A stretch of 64,000 bases of DNA from Rahnella rivi (lineage in GTDB: Bacteria; Pseudomonadota; Gammaproteobacteria; Enterobacterales; Enterobacteriaceae), in the NCBI RefSeq assembly GCF_019049655.1, contig NZ_JAFMOX010000067.1:186001-250000 (forward strand), in the 5' to 3' direction. Of this stretch, positions 52,427-61,935 are shown piece by piece. The notes beneath the pieces are model-generated. The model saw nothing but the letters and a program-made list of their open reading frames with translations, searched no databases and was not told the DNA's origin. The position numbers and the translations under genes are program-made. Numbering within the stretch: the stretch's first letter is position 1; the number at the start of each line of letters is the position of its first letter.

Positions 52427-54118
52427 ATGCATCATTCTACGCCCTTGATTACCACGATTGTCGGTGGCCTGGTACTGGCCTTTCTTTTTGGCATGATCGC
52501 CAATCGTTTACGTATTTCTCCTCTGGTTGGCTATCTCGCCGCGGGCGTGCTGGCCGGACCTTTCACACCTGGCTTTGTTGCTGATACCTCTCTTGCTCCC
52601 GAACTGGCTGAAATTGGCGTCATTTTGCTGATGTTTGGCGTCGGGTTGCATTTCTCTCTGAAAGATTTACTGGCCGTAAAGGCGATAGCCATTCCCGGCG
52701 CTGTAGCGCAAATCGCGGTAGCGACGCTGCTTGGGATGGGATTATCACACCTTATGGGCTGGGACCTCGCCACCGGGCTGGTGTTCGGGCTCTGCCTGTC
52801 TACCGCCAGTACTGTGGTGCTGTTGCGCGCTCTGGAAGAACGGCAACTTATTGAAAGTCAGCGCGGGCAAATCGCCATCGGCTGGCTGATTGTTGAAGAT
52901 TTAGTGATGGTGCTGACGCTGGTGCTGCTTCCGGCCTTCAGCGGTATGCTGGAAAGTCATCACTCCAGCCCGGTGGAACTGCTGACCGGCCTGGCGGTGA
53001 CTATCGGTAAAGTGATCGCGTTTATGGTGCTGATGATGGTGGTCGGACGCCGCGTGGTACCGTGGATCCTGGCGAAAACCGCCAGCACCGGTTCACGCGA
53101 ACTGTTCACACTGTCGGTTCTGGCGCTGGCGCTGGGTATCGCTTACGGCGCGGTTGAAATCTTTGATGTCTCGTTCGCACTCGGTGCGTTCTTCGCCGGG
53201 ATGGTGCTGAACGAATCCGAACTGAGCCAGCGTGCCGCGCACGACACCCTGCCGCTGCGCGACGCTTTTGCGGTGCTGTTCTTCGTGTCGGTGGGCATGC
53301 TGTTCGACCCGATGATTCTGGTGCGCGAGCCGCTGACGGTGATCGCAACCCTGGCGATTATCGTATTCGGTAAATCCATCGCTGCCTTCCTGCTGGTGAT
53401 GATGTTCGGGCACTCAAGACGCACCGCGCTGACCATCTCCGTCAGCCTGGCGCAGATTGGTGAGTTCGCCTTTATTCTTGCCGGCCTTGGGATTTCACTG
53501 GGGCTGCTCTCCGAGCATGGCCGCAATCTGGTACTGGCGGGGGCCATATTGTCGATAATGTTTAACCCGCTGTTGTTTACGCTGCTGGAAAAATATCTGG
53601 CGAAAACAGAAACCATCGAAGATCAGAGCGTCGAAGAAGCGGTGGAAGACGAGAAGCAAATCCCGTTCGATTTGTGCAATCACGCGCTGCTGGTCGGCTA
53701 TGGCCGCGTCGGCAGCCTGCTCGGTGAGAAACTTCAGGCCGCCGGTATTCCGCTGGTGGTGATTGAAAACTCCCGCCCGCGCGTTGAAGCGCTGCGCGAA
53801 CAAGGTATCAGTACGGTGCTGGGCAACGCGGCCAATCAGGAAATCATGGATCTGGCGCGTCTCGACTGCGCGCGCTGGCTGCTGGTGACCATTCCTAACG
53901 GTTACGAAGCCGGAGAAATTGTCGCTTCAGCCCGTACCAAACGGCCAAATATCGAAATTATTGCCCGCGCGCATTACGATGACGAAGTGACCTATATTCT
54001 GGAACGCGGCGCCGATCGCGTGGTGATGGGCGAACGTGAGATCGCCAACAGCATGCTGGGTATGCTGCAGATCGACATCATGACCGAAGACGAGAAACGG
54101 CCATTTTGTCCGGTGTGA
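52427..54118 (+). CDS. ybaL: Kef-type cation:proton antiporter YbaL
   Basis: CPA2-family inner membrane antiporter of 563 residues. About 12 membrane segments cover 8-390, with LLMFGVGLHFSLKDLL, LIVEDLVMVL and AQIGEFAFILAGLG. A C-terminal RCK/TrkA-N nucleotide-binding domain follows at about 415-535 (HALLVGYGRVGSLLGEKL). The exported ion is not known for certain. AAGGAG lies five bases before the ATG, a strong ribosome site. A terminator follows. Confidence 0.95.
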   Translation: MHHSTPLITTIVGGLVLAFLFGMIANRLRISPLVGYLAAGVLAGPFTPGFVADTSLAPELAEIGVILLMFGVGLHFSLKDLLAVKAIAIPGAVAQIAVATLLGMGLSHLMGWDLATGLVFGLCLSTASTVVLLRALEERQLIESQRGQIAIGWLIVEDLVMVLTLVLLPAFSGMLESHHSSPVELLTGLAVTIGKVIAFMVLMMVVGRRVVPWILAKTASTGSRELFTLSVLALALGIAYGAVEIFDVSFALGAFFAGMVLNESELSQRAAHDTLPLRDAFAVLFFVSVGMLFDPMILVREPLTVIATLAIIVFGKSIAAFLLVMMFGHSRRTALTISVSLAQIGEFAFILAGLGISLGLLSEHGRNLVLAGAILSIMFNPLLFTLLEKYLAKTETIEDQSVEEAVEDEKQIPFDLCNHALLVGYGRVGSLLGEKLQAAGIPLVVIENSRPRVEALREQGISTVLGNAANQEIMDLARLDCARWLLVTIPNGYEAGEIVASARTKRPNIEIIARAHYDDEVTYILERGADRVVMGEREIANSMLGMLQIDIMTEDEKRPFCPV

Positions 54119-54143
54119 TGACGCCTTAACAACGTAATGAATC

Positions 54144-54175
54144 AGGGGTGCAGTCCTGCGGCTGCGCCCTTTTTA
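54144..54175 (+). terminator. Terminator after ybaL
   Basis: AGGGGTGCAG pairs with CTGCGCCCT, with one bulged G and one G-U pair, and is followed by a T run. It lies 26 bases past the ybaL stop. Confidence 0.75.
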
Positions 54176-54276
54176 TTGCCCGTTTTTTTCCCTTTTACCT
54201 CTGTAACATAAAAAACGCCAAATCAGATCATTTCGCGGTATTCTGTGGTTATGCCACATATTGATCGGTCGTCGCA

Positions 54277-55512
54277 ATGTCGTTACCCCATCTGGAAACG
54301 TTAAACATATTGAGTACGCCGATCTGGGTTGTTTCGGCGCAAAGTCAGCACATCCTTTTTGCCAATATCGCCGCCAGAAAGCTGGCAGGCAACAGCCTGC
54401 TGGGGCCGCTGCGTAACGGCCAGTTTTCCGTTCATTCTCACCAGTCTCTCGATGCCTATTTGCCGAATCTGGCGAAGGGCGATCAGATTGTCGAAATCTG
54501 GACGATCCACAAAGAAGGCCGCGCATTTCCACTGACCTGCCGCTTATCATCGATACCGCTGGATGGCAGTGAATATGCCATTGTGTTCGAAGGTGCCCAC
54601 ACGTCCACCGCCAATGTTCCGGTACCCGTTCCCAGCAACACACGCTATCGCCGCGATGAAAGTGGTTTCTATGAGCGTTTCTTTCAAACCAACAGCGCCC
54701 CGATGTTGTTAATCGATCCCGCCAATAATGGGCAGATTGTCGATGCCAATCAGGCCGCCACCCGTTTCTATGGCTATACGCGCGACGAAATCTGCATGAA
54801 ACACACCTGGGAAATCAATGCGATGGGGCTGGACGTATTGCCGGTGATGCATGAAATTGCCCGACTGCCCGGCGGCCACAAGCCGCTGACGTTCGTGCAT
54901 AAACTGGCGGACGGCAATTTGCGCCACGTCCAGACCTATGCCGGGCCGGTGGAACTGAACGCAGTACGGCTGATGTTGTGCATCATTCACGACATCACTG
55001 AGCAAAAACGGCTTGAGCAGGAACTGGAACATGCAGCGCTTCGTGATCCGCTCACCGGGCTGGGTAACCGTCGTCAGTTCATGCAGCTGGTGGAGAATGC
55101 GCGCACGCAAAATCCGCAGCGGACACATAATTTTAGCCTGATGCTGGTGGACGCCGATCATTTCAAAACGATCAACGATCAGTACGGGCATAACAAAGGC
55201 GATGATGCGCTGGTGATGCTGGCCAGAACGCTGGAAACCGGGATCCGCGAAAGCGATACGGTCTTCCGCTGGGGCGGTGAGGAGTTCCTGATTTTGCTGC
55301 CGCTGACGCCTCTGGAAGGCGCGATGATCGCTGCCGAAGCCCTGCGTGAAAGAGTGCAGCAGTTATCGCAGCCGGAAATGCCTGCGCTGACAGTCAGCGT
55401 AGGCGTGGCGCAGTACGAAGCGGGGGAAGATTTTACCAGCCTGTTTAAACGTGTGGATGACGCGCTGTATCGCGCCAAAACGTCAGGCCGTAATCAGGTG
55501 CAGTCAGGATAA
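54277..55512 (+). CDS. PAS-PAS-GGDEF diguanylate cyclase
   Basis: Soluble 411-residue protein expected to make c-di-GMP. A divergent PAS-like segment lies at about 5-105. A clearer PAS/PAC domain lies at about 130-245 (ERFFQTNSAPMLLIDP, VDANQAATRFYGYTRDEI, CIIHDITEQKRLE). The GGDEF domain covers about 250-408, with catalytic GGEEF at 333-337 and the inhibitory I-site RESD at 324-327. There are no membrane segments. It occupies the gap between ybaL and gsk, where E. coli has no such gene. The ligand of the PAS domain cannot be told. The ribosome site is weak. Confidence 0.9.
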   Translation: MSLPHLETLNILSTPIWVVSAQSQHILFANIAARKLAGNSLLGPLRNGQFSVHSHQSLDAYLPNLAKGDQIVEIWTIHKEGRAFPLTCRLSSIPLDGSEYAIVFEGAHTSTANVPVPVPSNTRYRRDESGFYERFFQTNSAPMLLIDPANNGQIVDANQAATRFYGYTRDEICMKHTWEINAMGLDVLPVMHEIARLPGGHKPLTFVHKLADGNLRHVQTYAGPVELNAVRLMLCIIHDITEQKRLEQELEHAALRDPLTGLGNRRQFMQLVENARTQNPQRTHNFSLMLVDADHFKTINDQYGHNKGDDALVMLARTLETGIRESDTVFRWGGEEFLILLPLTPLEGAMIAAEALRERVQQLSQPEMPALTVSVGVAQYEAGEDFTSLFKRVDDALYRAKTSGRNQVQSG

Positions 55513-55549
55513 TCAGAAAGCCGGACGGGGATCACCCCGCCCGCTTCAC

Positions 55550-56869
55550 TCAGCGTTCCCAGTAACTCTCTTCCAGACTGTCTTCACGCTCCGGCAGGCC
55601 ACGCGTCAGACGTGGTGAATGCTGGTTAAGCACCTGATAACTCACACGGTTGGCGTATTTACACACCTGAGCCAGCGAGGAATAGGTCAGATACTCGCGC
55701 GAATGCTTGCTGGAATTGGGAACGGACGTGCGGTGAAAACCGTTCGCCGCAATGTCATGCAACAGCGCCGATAACGCGCCATCGCCTGCCCCGTTGGTAT
55801 TCATGATTTTTTCCGGGCCGCCCATGTAGGGAGCGATGTGGGAATAAATCTTCAGCGGTTGCTCACAACATTCACGGCGCATCGCACGGCTGAATTCGTA
55901 TTGGTTAAATTCGGCAATCGCCCCCGGCAGCAGGGGATGCTGCGTGGTACGTTTGAACGCTTCTTCGGTATAACTCGCCATAAACAGGCCGTTCGGCCCG
56001 GCGGTACACAACACCAGATCGACCCAGTCCAGCGCCTTATCGGCAGCCATCAGCGGATCTTTCATGCCGGTCAGTGCAAATCCTTCATCTTCGTTCATCG
56101 CCAGAATCGAGACATGATCGCGCAGGAAATCGCGCCATGCCTGCGGATCATCTGCAATCACATATTGCGTCCCGAGCGTTAGTACCACCGGCACATGATA
56201 TTTTTTCGCGTACTCAATCGCCTGCATGGTGGCTTGCGGAATAGGCTCGCCGGGTTTGCTGCGTAACAGGTATGAGGTCAACAGCAGCGCGGAGGCACCG
56301 GCGATGACGTCTTCCGGTACGCTTTCGGCTTTCAGTCCGTTCATCTTGCCCGGACTGATGGCAAACGTACGTTCGCCGGTGTCGCTGATAAGCGTAAAGC
56401 ATCGGCCGATTGCGCCATCGACGCCCTGCAGGAAGTTAAGATCTACACGGCTTGAGGTGTTGCACAGGTAGCGGTAGGCGTAATCACCGATTCTGACGTT
56501 GTTACACATCACCCCCAGCAGAACCGAGCGGTCATCGGCCAGCACGGAATAGTTGTGCAGCGTATTGCCCACGGTGCCGCCTGCAAACTGGTGCGTAATC
56601 AGCGCGTTTGCCATCAGTTCCTGGTAAAGCGCTTCCGACATGTCATCATCAAGAATATTGGACTCGCCGGGCGTCAGACCGTAACGGGCGACAAAACTTT
56701 CATCCACGCGCGCTTCGATATCCACCATCGTCTGATCGATACCGACAATATAGGATGCCCCGCCCTCGGATTCCGGCTGCATCGCCTGCAGCATAGAATC
56801 ACGCAGTAATGGGTCACGCGCGCTGACCGGAAAATAGTGTTTTGACTTACGCTTACCAGGAAATTTCAT
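55550..56869 (-). CDS. gsk: Inosine-guanosine kinase
   Basis: PfkB-family kinase that phosphorylates guanosine and inosine for purine salvage. The 439-residue product matches E. coli Gsk (434). It has FAGGTVGNTLHNYSVL near residue 95, AISPGKMNGL, and the PfkB signature with catalytic Asp in MNTNGAGDGALSALLHD. It lies 38 bases after hemH on the same strand; the aes gene found between them in E. coli is missing. The ribosome site is weak, so coupling to hemH is possible. Confidence 0.97.
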   Translation of the reverse strand: MKFPGKRKSKHYFPVSARDPLLRDSMLQAMQPESEGGASYIVGIDQTMVDIEARVDESFVARYGLTPGESNILDDDMSEALYQELMANALITHQFAGGTVGNTLHNYSVLADDRSVLLGVMCNNVRIGDYAYRYLCNTSSRVDLNFLQGVDGAIGRCFTLISDTGERTFAISPGKMNGLKAESVPEDVIAGASALLLTSYLLRSKPGEPIPQATMQAIEYAKKYHVPVVLTLGTQYVIADDPQAWRDFLRDHVSILAMNEDEGFALTGMKDPLMAADKALDWVDLVLCTAGPNGLFMASYTEEAFKRTTQHPLLPGAIAEFNQYEFSRAMRRECCEQPLKIYSHIAPYMGGPEKIMNTNGAGDGALSALLHDIAANGFHRTSVPNSSKHSREYLTYSSLAQVCKYANRVSYQVLNQHSPRLTRGLPEREDSLEESYWER

Positions 56870-56907
56870 TGCTTGTTCTCAGGAAATTCAAAAAGCTCAG
56901 CCTTCCA

Positions 56908-57870
56908 TCAGAAGTGCTGAGTGACCAGTTGTTGCAGCAGATCGATATGCTCCGGCTGGTCGTTTAAGGCGTCAATATATTCGAAGCGCTCGCCGCCTGC
57001 ATGCATAAAAATCTCACGATTCTCTTCTTTGATCTCTTCCAGCGTCTCCAGACAATCCGAGGCGAAGCCGGGACAGATAATCTGAATAGACTTAACGCCC
57101 TGAGCCGGAAGGCCTTTGAGGGTTTCGTCCGTGTACGGCGTCAGCCACGGTTCACGGCCAAAGCGCGACTGGAAAGTCAGCATAATTTTGCCGGTCGGCA
57201 GTTGCAGCGCATCGGTCAGCGCCTGCGCGGTGTCGCGGCAGCGCTGTTCGTAATCATCACCTTCCGCCACAAAACGCTTTGGAATACCGTGGAAGGACAA
57301 CACCAGACGGTCCGGTTCGCCATGTTGCGCGAAAGAACGTTCGATACTGGCTTTCAGCGCGGAGATGTAGACCGGATGGGTGGCGTAATCACGAATAAAG
57401 CTCAGGGAAGGCAGACGGCGCTGTGATTTCAGCACCCGCGCTACGCCGTCGAAAACGGCGGCACTGGTGGAACAGGAATATTGCGGATACAGCGGCAGCA
57501 CCACCATTTTGGTCACGCCCTGCGCCAGCAGTTTTTCGATCGGATCTTTCATGCCCGGCTTGCCGTAGCTCATCGCCAGTTCAACCGGCGTACCCGGCAG
57601 GCGCTCAGCCAGGGCTTTTTGCTGTCGACGGCTGAAAACCATCAGCGGCGAGCCTTCTTCCATCCACACGGATTTGTACAGCTTGGATACGCGCGGAGAA
57701 CGCAAAGGCAAAATCACCAGATTCAGGATTGGCCACCAGAGCAGGCGGGGTGTATCTACGACGCGGATATCACTCAAAAACTCACCCAGGTATTTTTTTA
57801 CGGCCTTAGGCGTCGGTGCTTCAGGTGTTCCGAGATTAACCAGGAGGACCCCGAATTTGGTCTGCGTCAT
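56908..57870 (-). CDS. hemH: Ferrochelatase
   Basis: Inserts ferrous iron into protoporphyrin IX to make protohaem, at the cytosolic face of the inner membrane. Catalytic His194 (SFHGIPKRF) and Glu275 (LETLEEI) are present. Length is 320, as in E. coli. AGGA lies eight bases before the ATG. It lies downstream of adk, as in E. coli, with a terminator between. Confidence 0.98.
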   Translation of the reverse strand: MTQTKFGVLLVNLGTPEAPTPKAVKKYLGEFLSDIRVVDTPRLLWWPILNLVILPLRSPRVSKLYKSVWMEEGSPLMVFSRRQQKALAERLPGTPVELAMSYGKPGMKDPIEKLLAQGVTKMVVLPLYPQYSCSTSAAVFDGVARVLKSQRRLPSLSFIRDYATHPVYISALKASIERSFAQHGEPDRLVLSFHGIPKRFVAEGDDYEQRCRDTAQALTDALQLPTGKIMLTFQSRFGREPWLTPYTDETLKGLPAQGVKSIQIICPGFASDCLETLEEIKEENREIFMHAGGERFEYIDALNDQPEHIDLLQQLVTQHF

Positions 57871-58039
57871 GCTGAATTTCCTAAATTGATGGCGTTGAAG
57901 CCAGAGTGAAAAATCATGGGCGCTCCCGTTTACGGTAGCTCAGGAAGAAGCGCACGTCATTGTAACGAAAACAAAGGCGATCGGAACAACGGCAATGGCT
58001 ATCAATGCGAATTGTGACTATTTCTGGCGGGGGATGGTG

Positions 58040-58073
58040 TAAAAACAAACGGGGCGACCTAAGTCACCCCGTT
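58040..58073 (-). terminator. Terminator after adk
   Basis: On the minus strand AACGGGGTGAC and GTCGCCCCGTT form an 11-bp stem with one mismatch around a four-base loop, followed by a U-rich tract. Confidence 0.85.
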
Positions 58074-58095
58074 AACAGAACCGGTACAGCGGAAA

Positions 58096-58740
58096 TCAGC
58101 TTAAGATAGCCGCAAGTTCATCACGCACGGCAGAAACCTGCTGGGTGCCGTCAATTTTGACGTAGCGGGTGTTGCCTGCTTCTGCTTCTTTACCGTAGTA
58201 GGACACCAGTGGCTCAGTCAGCTCATGGTATTCCACCAGGCGTTTACGCACGGTTTCTTCCTGATCGTCTTTACGGGTGATCAGGTCTTCGCCGGTCACA
58301 TCGTCTTTACCTTCCACTTTTGGCGGATTGTACTGGATGTGATACACACGGCCAGAGCCCGGATGTACGCGACGACCGACGATGCGATCCACAATCAGTT
58401 CGTCAGGTACGTCGAATTCCAGCACGTAATCGACCTTGATGCCCGCTTCTTTCATGGCATCAGCCTGCGGAATGGTGCGAGGGAAACCGTCTAACAGGAA
58501 ACCGTTACGGCAATCTTCCTGCTGAATACGTTCTTTCACCAGAGCGATAACCAGTTCGTCCGTCACCAGTTTACCGGCGTCCATAATCTCTTTTGCTTTC
58601 TTGCCGAGCTCACTTCCGGCCTTCACAGCGGCGCGCAACATATCACCGGTAGAAATCTGAGGAATACCAAATTTCTCCATGATGAATTGGGCCTGAGTAC
58701 CCTTACCTGCGCCCGGAGCGCCCAGCAGAATGATACGCAT
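58096..58740 (-). CDS. adk: Adenylate kinase
   Basis: Interconverts ATP and AMP with two ADP. The P-loop GAPGAGKGTQ is at residues 7-16, the AMP-binding helix follows (ISTGDMLRAAVKAGSELGKKAK), and the LID starts at GRRVHPGSGRVYH, of the type without zinc cysteines. Length is 214, as in E. coli. ATG 58,740 (MRIILLGAPG) has AGGGG nine bases upstream. It lies downstream of htpG, separated by a terminator. Confidence 0.99.
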   Translation of the reverse strand: MRIILLGAPGAGKGTQAQFIMEKFGIPQISTGDMLRAAVKAGSELGKKAKEIMDAGKLVTDELVIALVKERIQQEDCRNGFLLDGFPRTIPQADAMKEAGIKVDYVLEFDVPDELIVDRIVGRRVHPGSGRVYHIQYNPPKVEGKDDVTGEDLITRKDDQEETVRKRLVEYHELTEPLVSYYGKEAEAGNTRYVKIDGTQQVSAVRDELAAILS

Positions 58741-58871
58741 TGCGTAAATCCCCTTGCATGTAATTTTTATGAATCTCGAAAAACGGTCAACCATACCATT
58801 CTGAGCGCTTTTGCTCAAGGAACAACCCCTACGGGCACTGGGGTTAACGCGGCAGATTAGGGGGCGACCAT

Positions 58872-58904
58872 AAAAAAAGGGCCTCGTTTTCACGACGCCC
58901 TTTT
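58872..58904 (-). terminator. Terminator after htpG
   Basis: On the minus strand AAAGGGC and GCCCTTT pair, with three more pairs inside after one mismatch, followed by a run of U residues. It lies about 20 bases past the htpG stop. Confidence 0.85.
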
Positions 58905-58922
58905 CAGTTTTATTTCAGCAGA

Positions 58923-60794
58923 TTACGCCTGCAACAGCGTATTCATACGGCGAATAAACAGGTTTGGATCTTCCAGCGTGCCGCGTTCTGCGAACAGCGC
59001 CTGATCCAGTAACAGTTCGATCCACTCACTGAACTGGTCTTCGTCAGCCACATCAGATGCGCGTTTTACCAGCGCATGTTCAGGGTTCAGCTCGAAGATG
59101 TATTTCACTTCAGGCGCTTCCTGACCGGCAGCGGCAAACAGTTTGGCCATTTGCGTGGTCATCTCGTCGGCACCAGTGGTCACAATGGCTGGCGTATCGG
59201 TCAGACGGTGCGTCAGACGCACTTCTTTCACACGCTCACCCAGCAGCGTTTTCACGCGCTCAACGAACGGCTCCAGCGCTTTTTCCGCTTCTTTCTGCTC
59301 TTCGCTTTCGTCAGCCAGTTTGTCCAGTGTGTCGTCAGCCTTGCTGACAGACTGGAAGACTTTGCCATCAAACTCAGTCAGATAGCTCATCATCCATTCG
59401 TCGATGCGGTCAGACAGCAACAGAACTTCGATGCCTTTCTTACGGAACAGTTCCAGATGCGGACTGCTCTTCGCCGCGGCGTAGCTGTCGGCTGTGATGT
59501 AATAAATCTTGTCCTGACCTTCCACCATGCCCGCCACATACTCTTCCAGCGACAATGTCTGCTCGCTGCTGTCGTTGCGGGTGCTGGCGAAACGCAGCAG
59601 TTTGGCGATGGTTTCTTTGTTCGCGCCGTCTTCTGCCGGACCTTCTTTCAATACCAGACCAAACTGTTTCCAGAATTGCAGGTATTTTTCGTTGTCGTCT
59701 TTCGCCAGTTTTTCCAGCATTTGCAGAACACGTTTGGTCAGCGCACTGCGCAGGTTCTGGGTGATGCGGCTGTCCTGAAGAATTTCACGGGACACGTTCA
59801 GCGGCAGATCGTTGGAATCTATCAGACCACGCACAAAACGCAGGTAGTTCGGCATGAACTGCTCGGCTTCGTCCATGATAAACACGCGCTGAACATACAG
59901 TTTCAGGCCGTGCTTGTGATCGCGGTTCCACATATCCCACGGCGCCTGTGAAGGGATGTACAGCAGGCTGGTGTATTCCTGCTTACCTTCAACGCGGTTA
60001 TGGCTCCAGCTCAGCGGATCACTGAAGTCATGGGAAATATGTTTGTAGAACTCAACGTATTCTTCGTCGGTGACTTCAGACTTGCCACGGGTCCACAGGG
60101 CCTGTGCCTTGTTGATTTGTTCCCAGGTGACAGTGCCGTCTTCTTCGTTACGGGTTTCAACTTCAACCGGCAACGCAATGTGGTCAGAGTATTTGCTGAT
60201 GATGGAGCGCACGCGCCAGTCATCAAGGAATTCGTCCTGATCTTCGCGCAGATGCAGGGTGATTTCAGTCCCGCGATCGGCTTTCTCGATATCCGCCAGG
60301 GTATATTCACCTTCACCGGCAGATTCCCAGAACACGCCTTCGTCGGCGCTGGCACCGGCCGCACGGGTGCGCACGGTCACTTTGTCGGCCACGATAAAGG
60401 CAGAGTAGAAACCGACGCCAAACTGGCCGATCAGCTGGCTGTCTTTCGCCTGCTCAGAACCGACAGATTGCAGGAAAGCTTTGGTGCCGGATTTGGCGAT
60501 AGTACCGAGGTTGTCGATGACTTCATCGCGGCTCATACCGATACCGTTGTCGCTCAGCGTCAGGGTGCGTTTTTCTTTATCAAACGCCAGACGCACGTGC
60601 AGTTCGCCATCGCCTTCATATAACTCAGGCGTGGACAGCGCGCGAAAGCGCAGTTTGTCAGCCGCATCGGAAGCGTTGGAGATTAACTCACGCAGGAAAA
60701 TTTCTTTGTTTGAATACAGAGAATGGATCATCAGATGAAGAAGTTGTTTTACTTCAGACTGGAATCCGCGTGTCTCTTGTCCTTTCATACTCAT
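58923..60794 (-). CDS. htpG: Hsp90-family chaperone HtpG
   Basis: ATP-dependent cytosolic chaperone. The N-terminal GHKL ATPase domain covers about 1-230 (SNASDAADKLRFRAL, DNGIGMSRDEV, GQFGVGFYSAF). The middle domain (LNVSREILQDSRI) and C-terminal dimerisation domain follow. ATG 60,794 was chosen because GAGG lies seven bases upstream, giving 623 residues; the E. coli start corresponds to ATG 60,788, two codons later. A sigma-32 promoter is visible upstream. Confidence 0.98.
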   Translation of the reverse strand: MSMKGQETRGFQSEVKQLLHLMIHSLYSNKEIFLRELISNASDAADKLRFRALSTPELYEGDGELHVRLAFDKEKRTLTLSDNGIGMSRDEVIDNLGTIAKSGTKAFLQSVGSEQAKDSQLIGQFGVGFYSAFIVADKVTVRTRAAGASADEGVFWESAGEGEYTLADIEKADRGTEITLHLREDQDEFLDDWRVRSIISKYSDHIALPVEVETRNEEDGTVTWEQINKAQALWTRGKSEVTDEEYVEFYKHISHDFSDPLSWSHNRVEGKQEYTSLLYIPSQAPWDMWNRDHKHGLKLYVQRVFIMDEAEQFMPNYLRFVRGLIDSNDLPLNVSREILQDSRITQNLRSALTKRVLQMLEKLAKDDNEKYLQFWKQFGLVLKEGPAEDGANKETIAKLLRFASTRNDSSEQTLSLEEYVAGMVEGQDKIYYITADSYAAAKSSPHLELFRKKGIEVLLLSDRIDEWMMSYLTEFDGKVFQSVSKADDTLDKLADESEEQKEAEKALEPFVERVKTLLGERVKEVRLTHRLTDTPAIVTTGADEMTTQMAKLFAAAGQEAPEVKYIFELNPEHALVKRASDVADEDQFSEWIELLLDQALFAERGTLEDPNLFIRRMNTLLQA

Positions 60795-60845
60795 CAAATT
60801 ACCTCAATCCAGATACTGTTATTGACCAAATCAGACGTTGAGGAA

Positions 60846-60875
60846 TAAGTGGGGTTAGGGACGGGGGTTTTCAAG
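60846..60875 (-). promoter_or_regulatory. Sigma-32 (heat shock) promoter of htpG
   Basis: On the minus strand the -35 element CTTGAAA is followed after 14 bases by the -10 element CCCCACTTA, close to the sigma-32 consensus CTTGAAA-N11-16-CCCCATnTA. It lies about 50 bases before the htpG start and after the end of recR. Confidence 0.9.
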
Positions 60876-60959
60876 CATGCGGCAAAATAATTTAGAAGAA
60901 ATTCAGCAGGACAGGAGAAAGTAAACCGGGCGCGCTGTGCTGCGCCCGATCCATAACAG

Positions 60960-61565
60960 TCAGAACTTGAAGGGATTACGCCCGGCGAGGGAATGTGACA
61001 GCGTGGTGCCGTCCACCATATCCAGTTCGCCACCGACCGGCACACCGTGCGCGATACGGCTCGCCAGCACGCCGTACTGGCCGCACATTTCAGCGATGTA
61101 GTTGGCCGTCGCTTCACCTTCGACCGTCGGGTTAGTCGCAAGGATCACTTCCTGAATGTTTTCACTTTCAAGACGCTCTTCCATACGGCCCAGACCAATG
61201 TCGTCCGGCCCGATGCCATCAAGCGGTGACAGGTGACCCATCAGCACAAAATAGCGACCAGAGAACTGACCGGTTTGTTCTATCGCGTGAATGTCTGCCG
61301 GGCTTTCCACCACGCAAATCTGGCCGTTTTCTTTACGCCGTGGATTGGCGCAAATCGTACAGATTTCCTGCTCAGTGAACGTACGGCAATCGGCACAGTG
61401 GCCGATTTCAGACATCGCACGCGTTAAAGACTGCGCCAGCCGCATTCCGCCGCTGCGATCGCGTTGCAGCAGTTGGAATGCCATACGTTGCGCAGACTTC
61501 GGGCCAACGCCCGGCAGGCAACGCAACGCCTCCATTAAAGATTCAAGGAGAGGGCTGGTTTGCAT
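60960..61565 (-). CDS. recR: Recombination mediator protein RecR
   Basis: Part of the RecFOR pathway that loads RecA on gapped DNA. The 201-residue product has an N-terminal helix-hairpin-helix (CLPGVGPKSAQRMAFQLL), a four-cysteine zinc site (CADCRTFTEQEICTIC), a Toprim domain (ICVVESPADIHAIE) and a C-terminal Walker B-like region. The start overlaps the ybaB stop by one base (TGATG), so translation is coupled. Confidence 0.98.
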   Translation of the reverse strand: MQTSPLLESLMEALRCLPGVGPKSAQRMAFQLLQRDRSGGMRLAQSLTRAMSEIGHCADCRTFTEQEICTICANPRRKENGQICVVESPADIHAIEQTGQFSGRYFVLMGHLSPLDGIGPDDIGLGRMEERLESENIQEVILATNPTVEGEATANYIAEMCGQYGVLASRIAHGVPVGGELDMVDGTTLSHSLAGRNPFKF

Positions 61566-61894
61566 CAGAACGGCATCTTAAAGCCTGGTGGCAACTGCAT
61601 GCCGCCAGACACGGCTGCCATTTTTTCTTTCTGAGTTTCTTCGATACGACGTGCAGCATCGTTGAACGCCGCAGCGATCAAATCTTCCAGCATGTCTTTA
61701 TCGTCTTCCAGCAGGCTTGGATCGATTTCAACGCGACGCACATTATGCGCACCGTTGATGGTGATTTTTACCAGGCCAGCGCCTGATTCACCGGTGACTT
61801 CCAGCAGAGCGATTTCCGCCTGAGCCTGTTGCATTTTTTCCTGCATTTGCTGGGCCTGTTTCATCAGGTTACCAATGCCGCCTTTTCCAAACAT
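61565..61894 (-). CDS. ybaB: YbaB/EbfC nucleoid-associated protein
   Basis: Small dimeric DNA-binding protein of 109 residues. It has the family core MKQAQQMQEKMQQAQAEIALLEVTGESGAGLVKITINGAHNVRRVEIDPS in order (residues about 10-60), and a C-terminal SGGMQLPPGFKMPF. ATG 61,894 (MFGKGGIGNLMK) matches E. coli. It lies between dnaX and recR in the conserved dnaX-ybaB-recR operon. Confidence 0.97.
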   Translation of the reverse strand: MFGKGGIGNLMKQAQQMQEKMQQAQAEIALLEVTGESGAGLVKITINGAHNVRRVEIDPSLLEDDKDMLEDLIAAAFNDAARRIEETQKEKMAAVSGGMQLPPGFKMPF

Positions 61895-61935
61895 AGTCTT
61901 CTCTCTCAGCAATGGCCGCGTCACAATCGCGGCGT

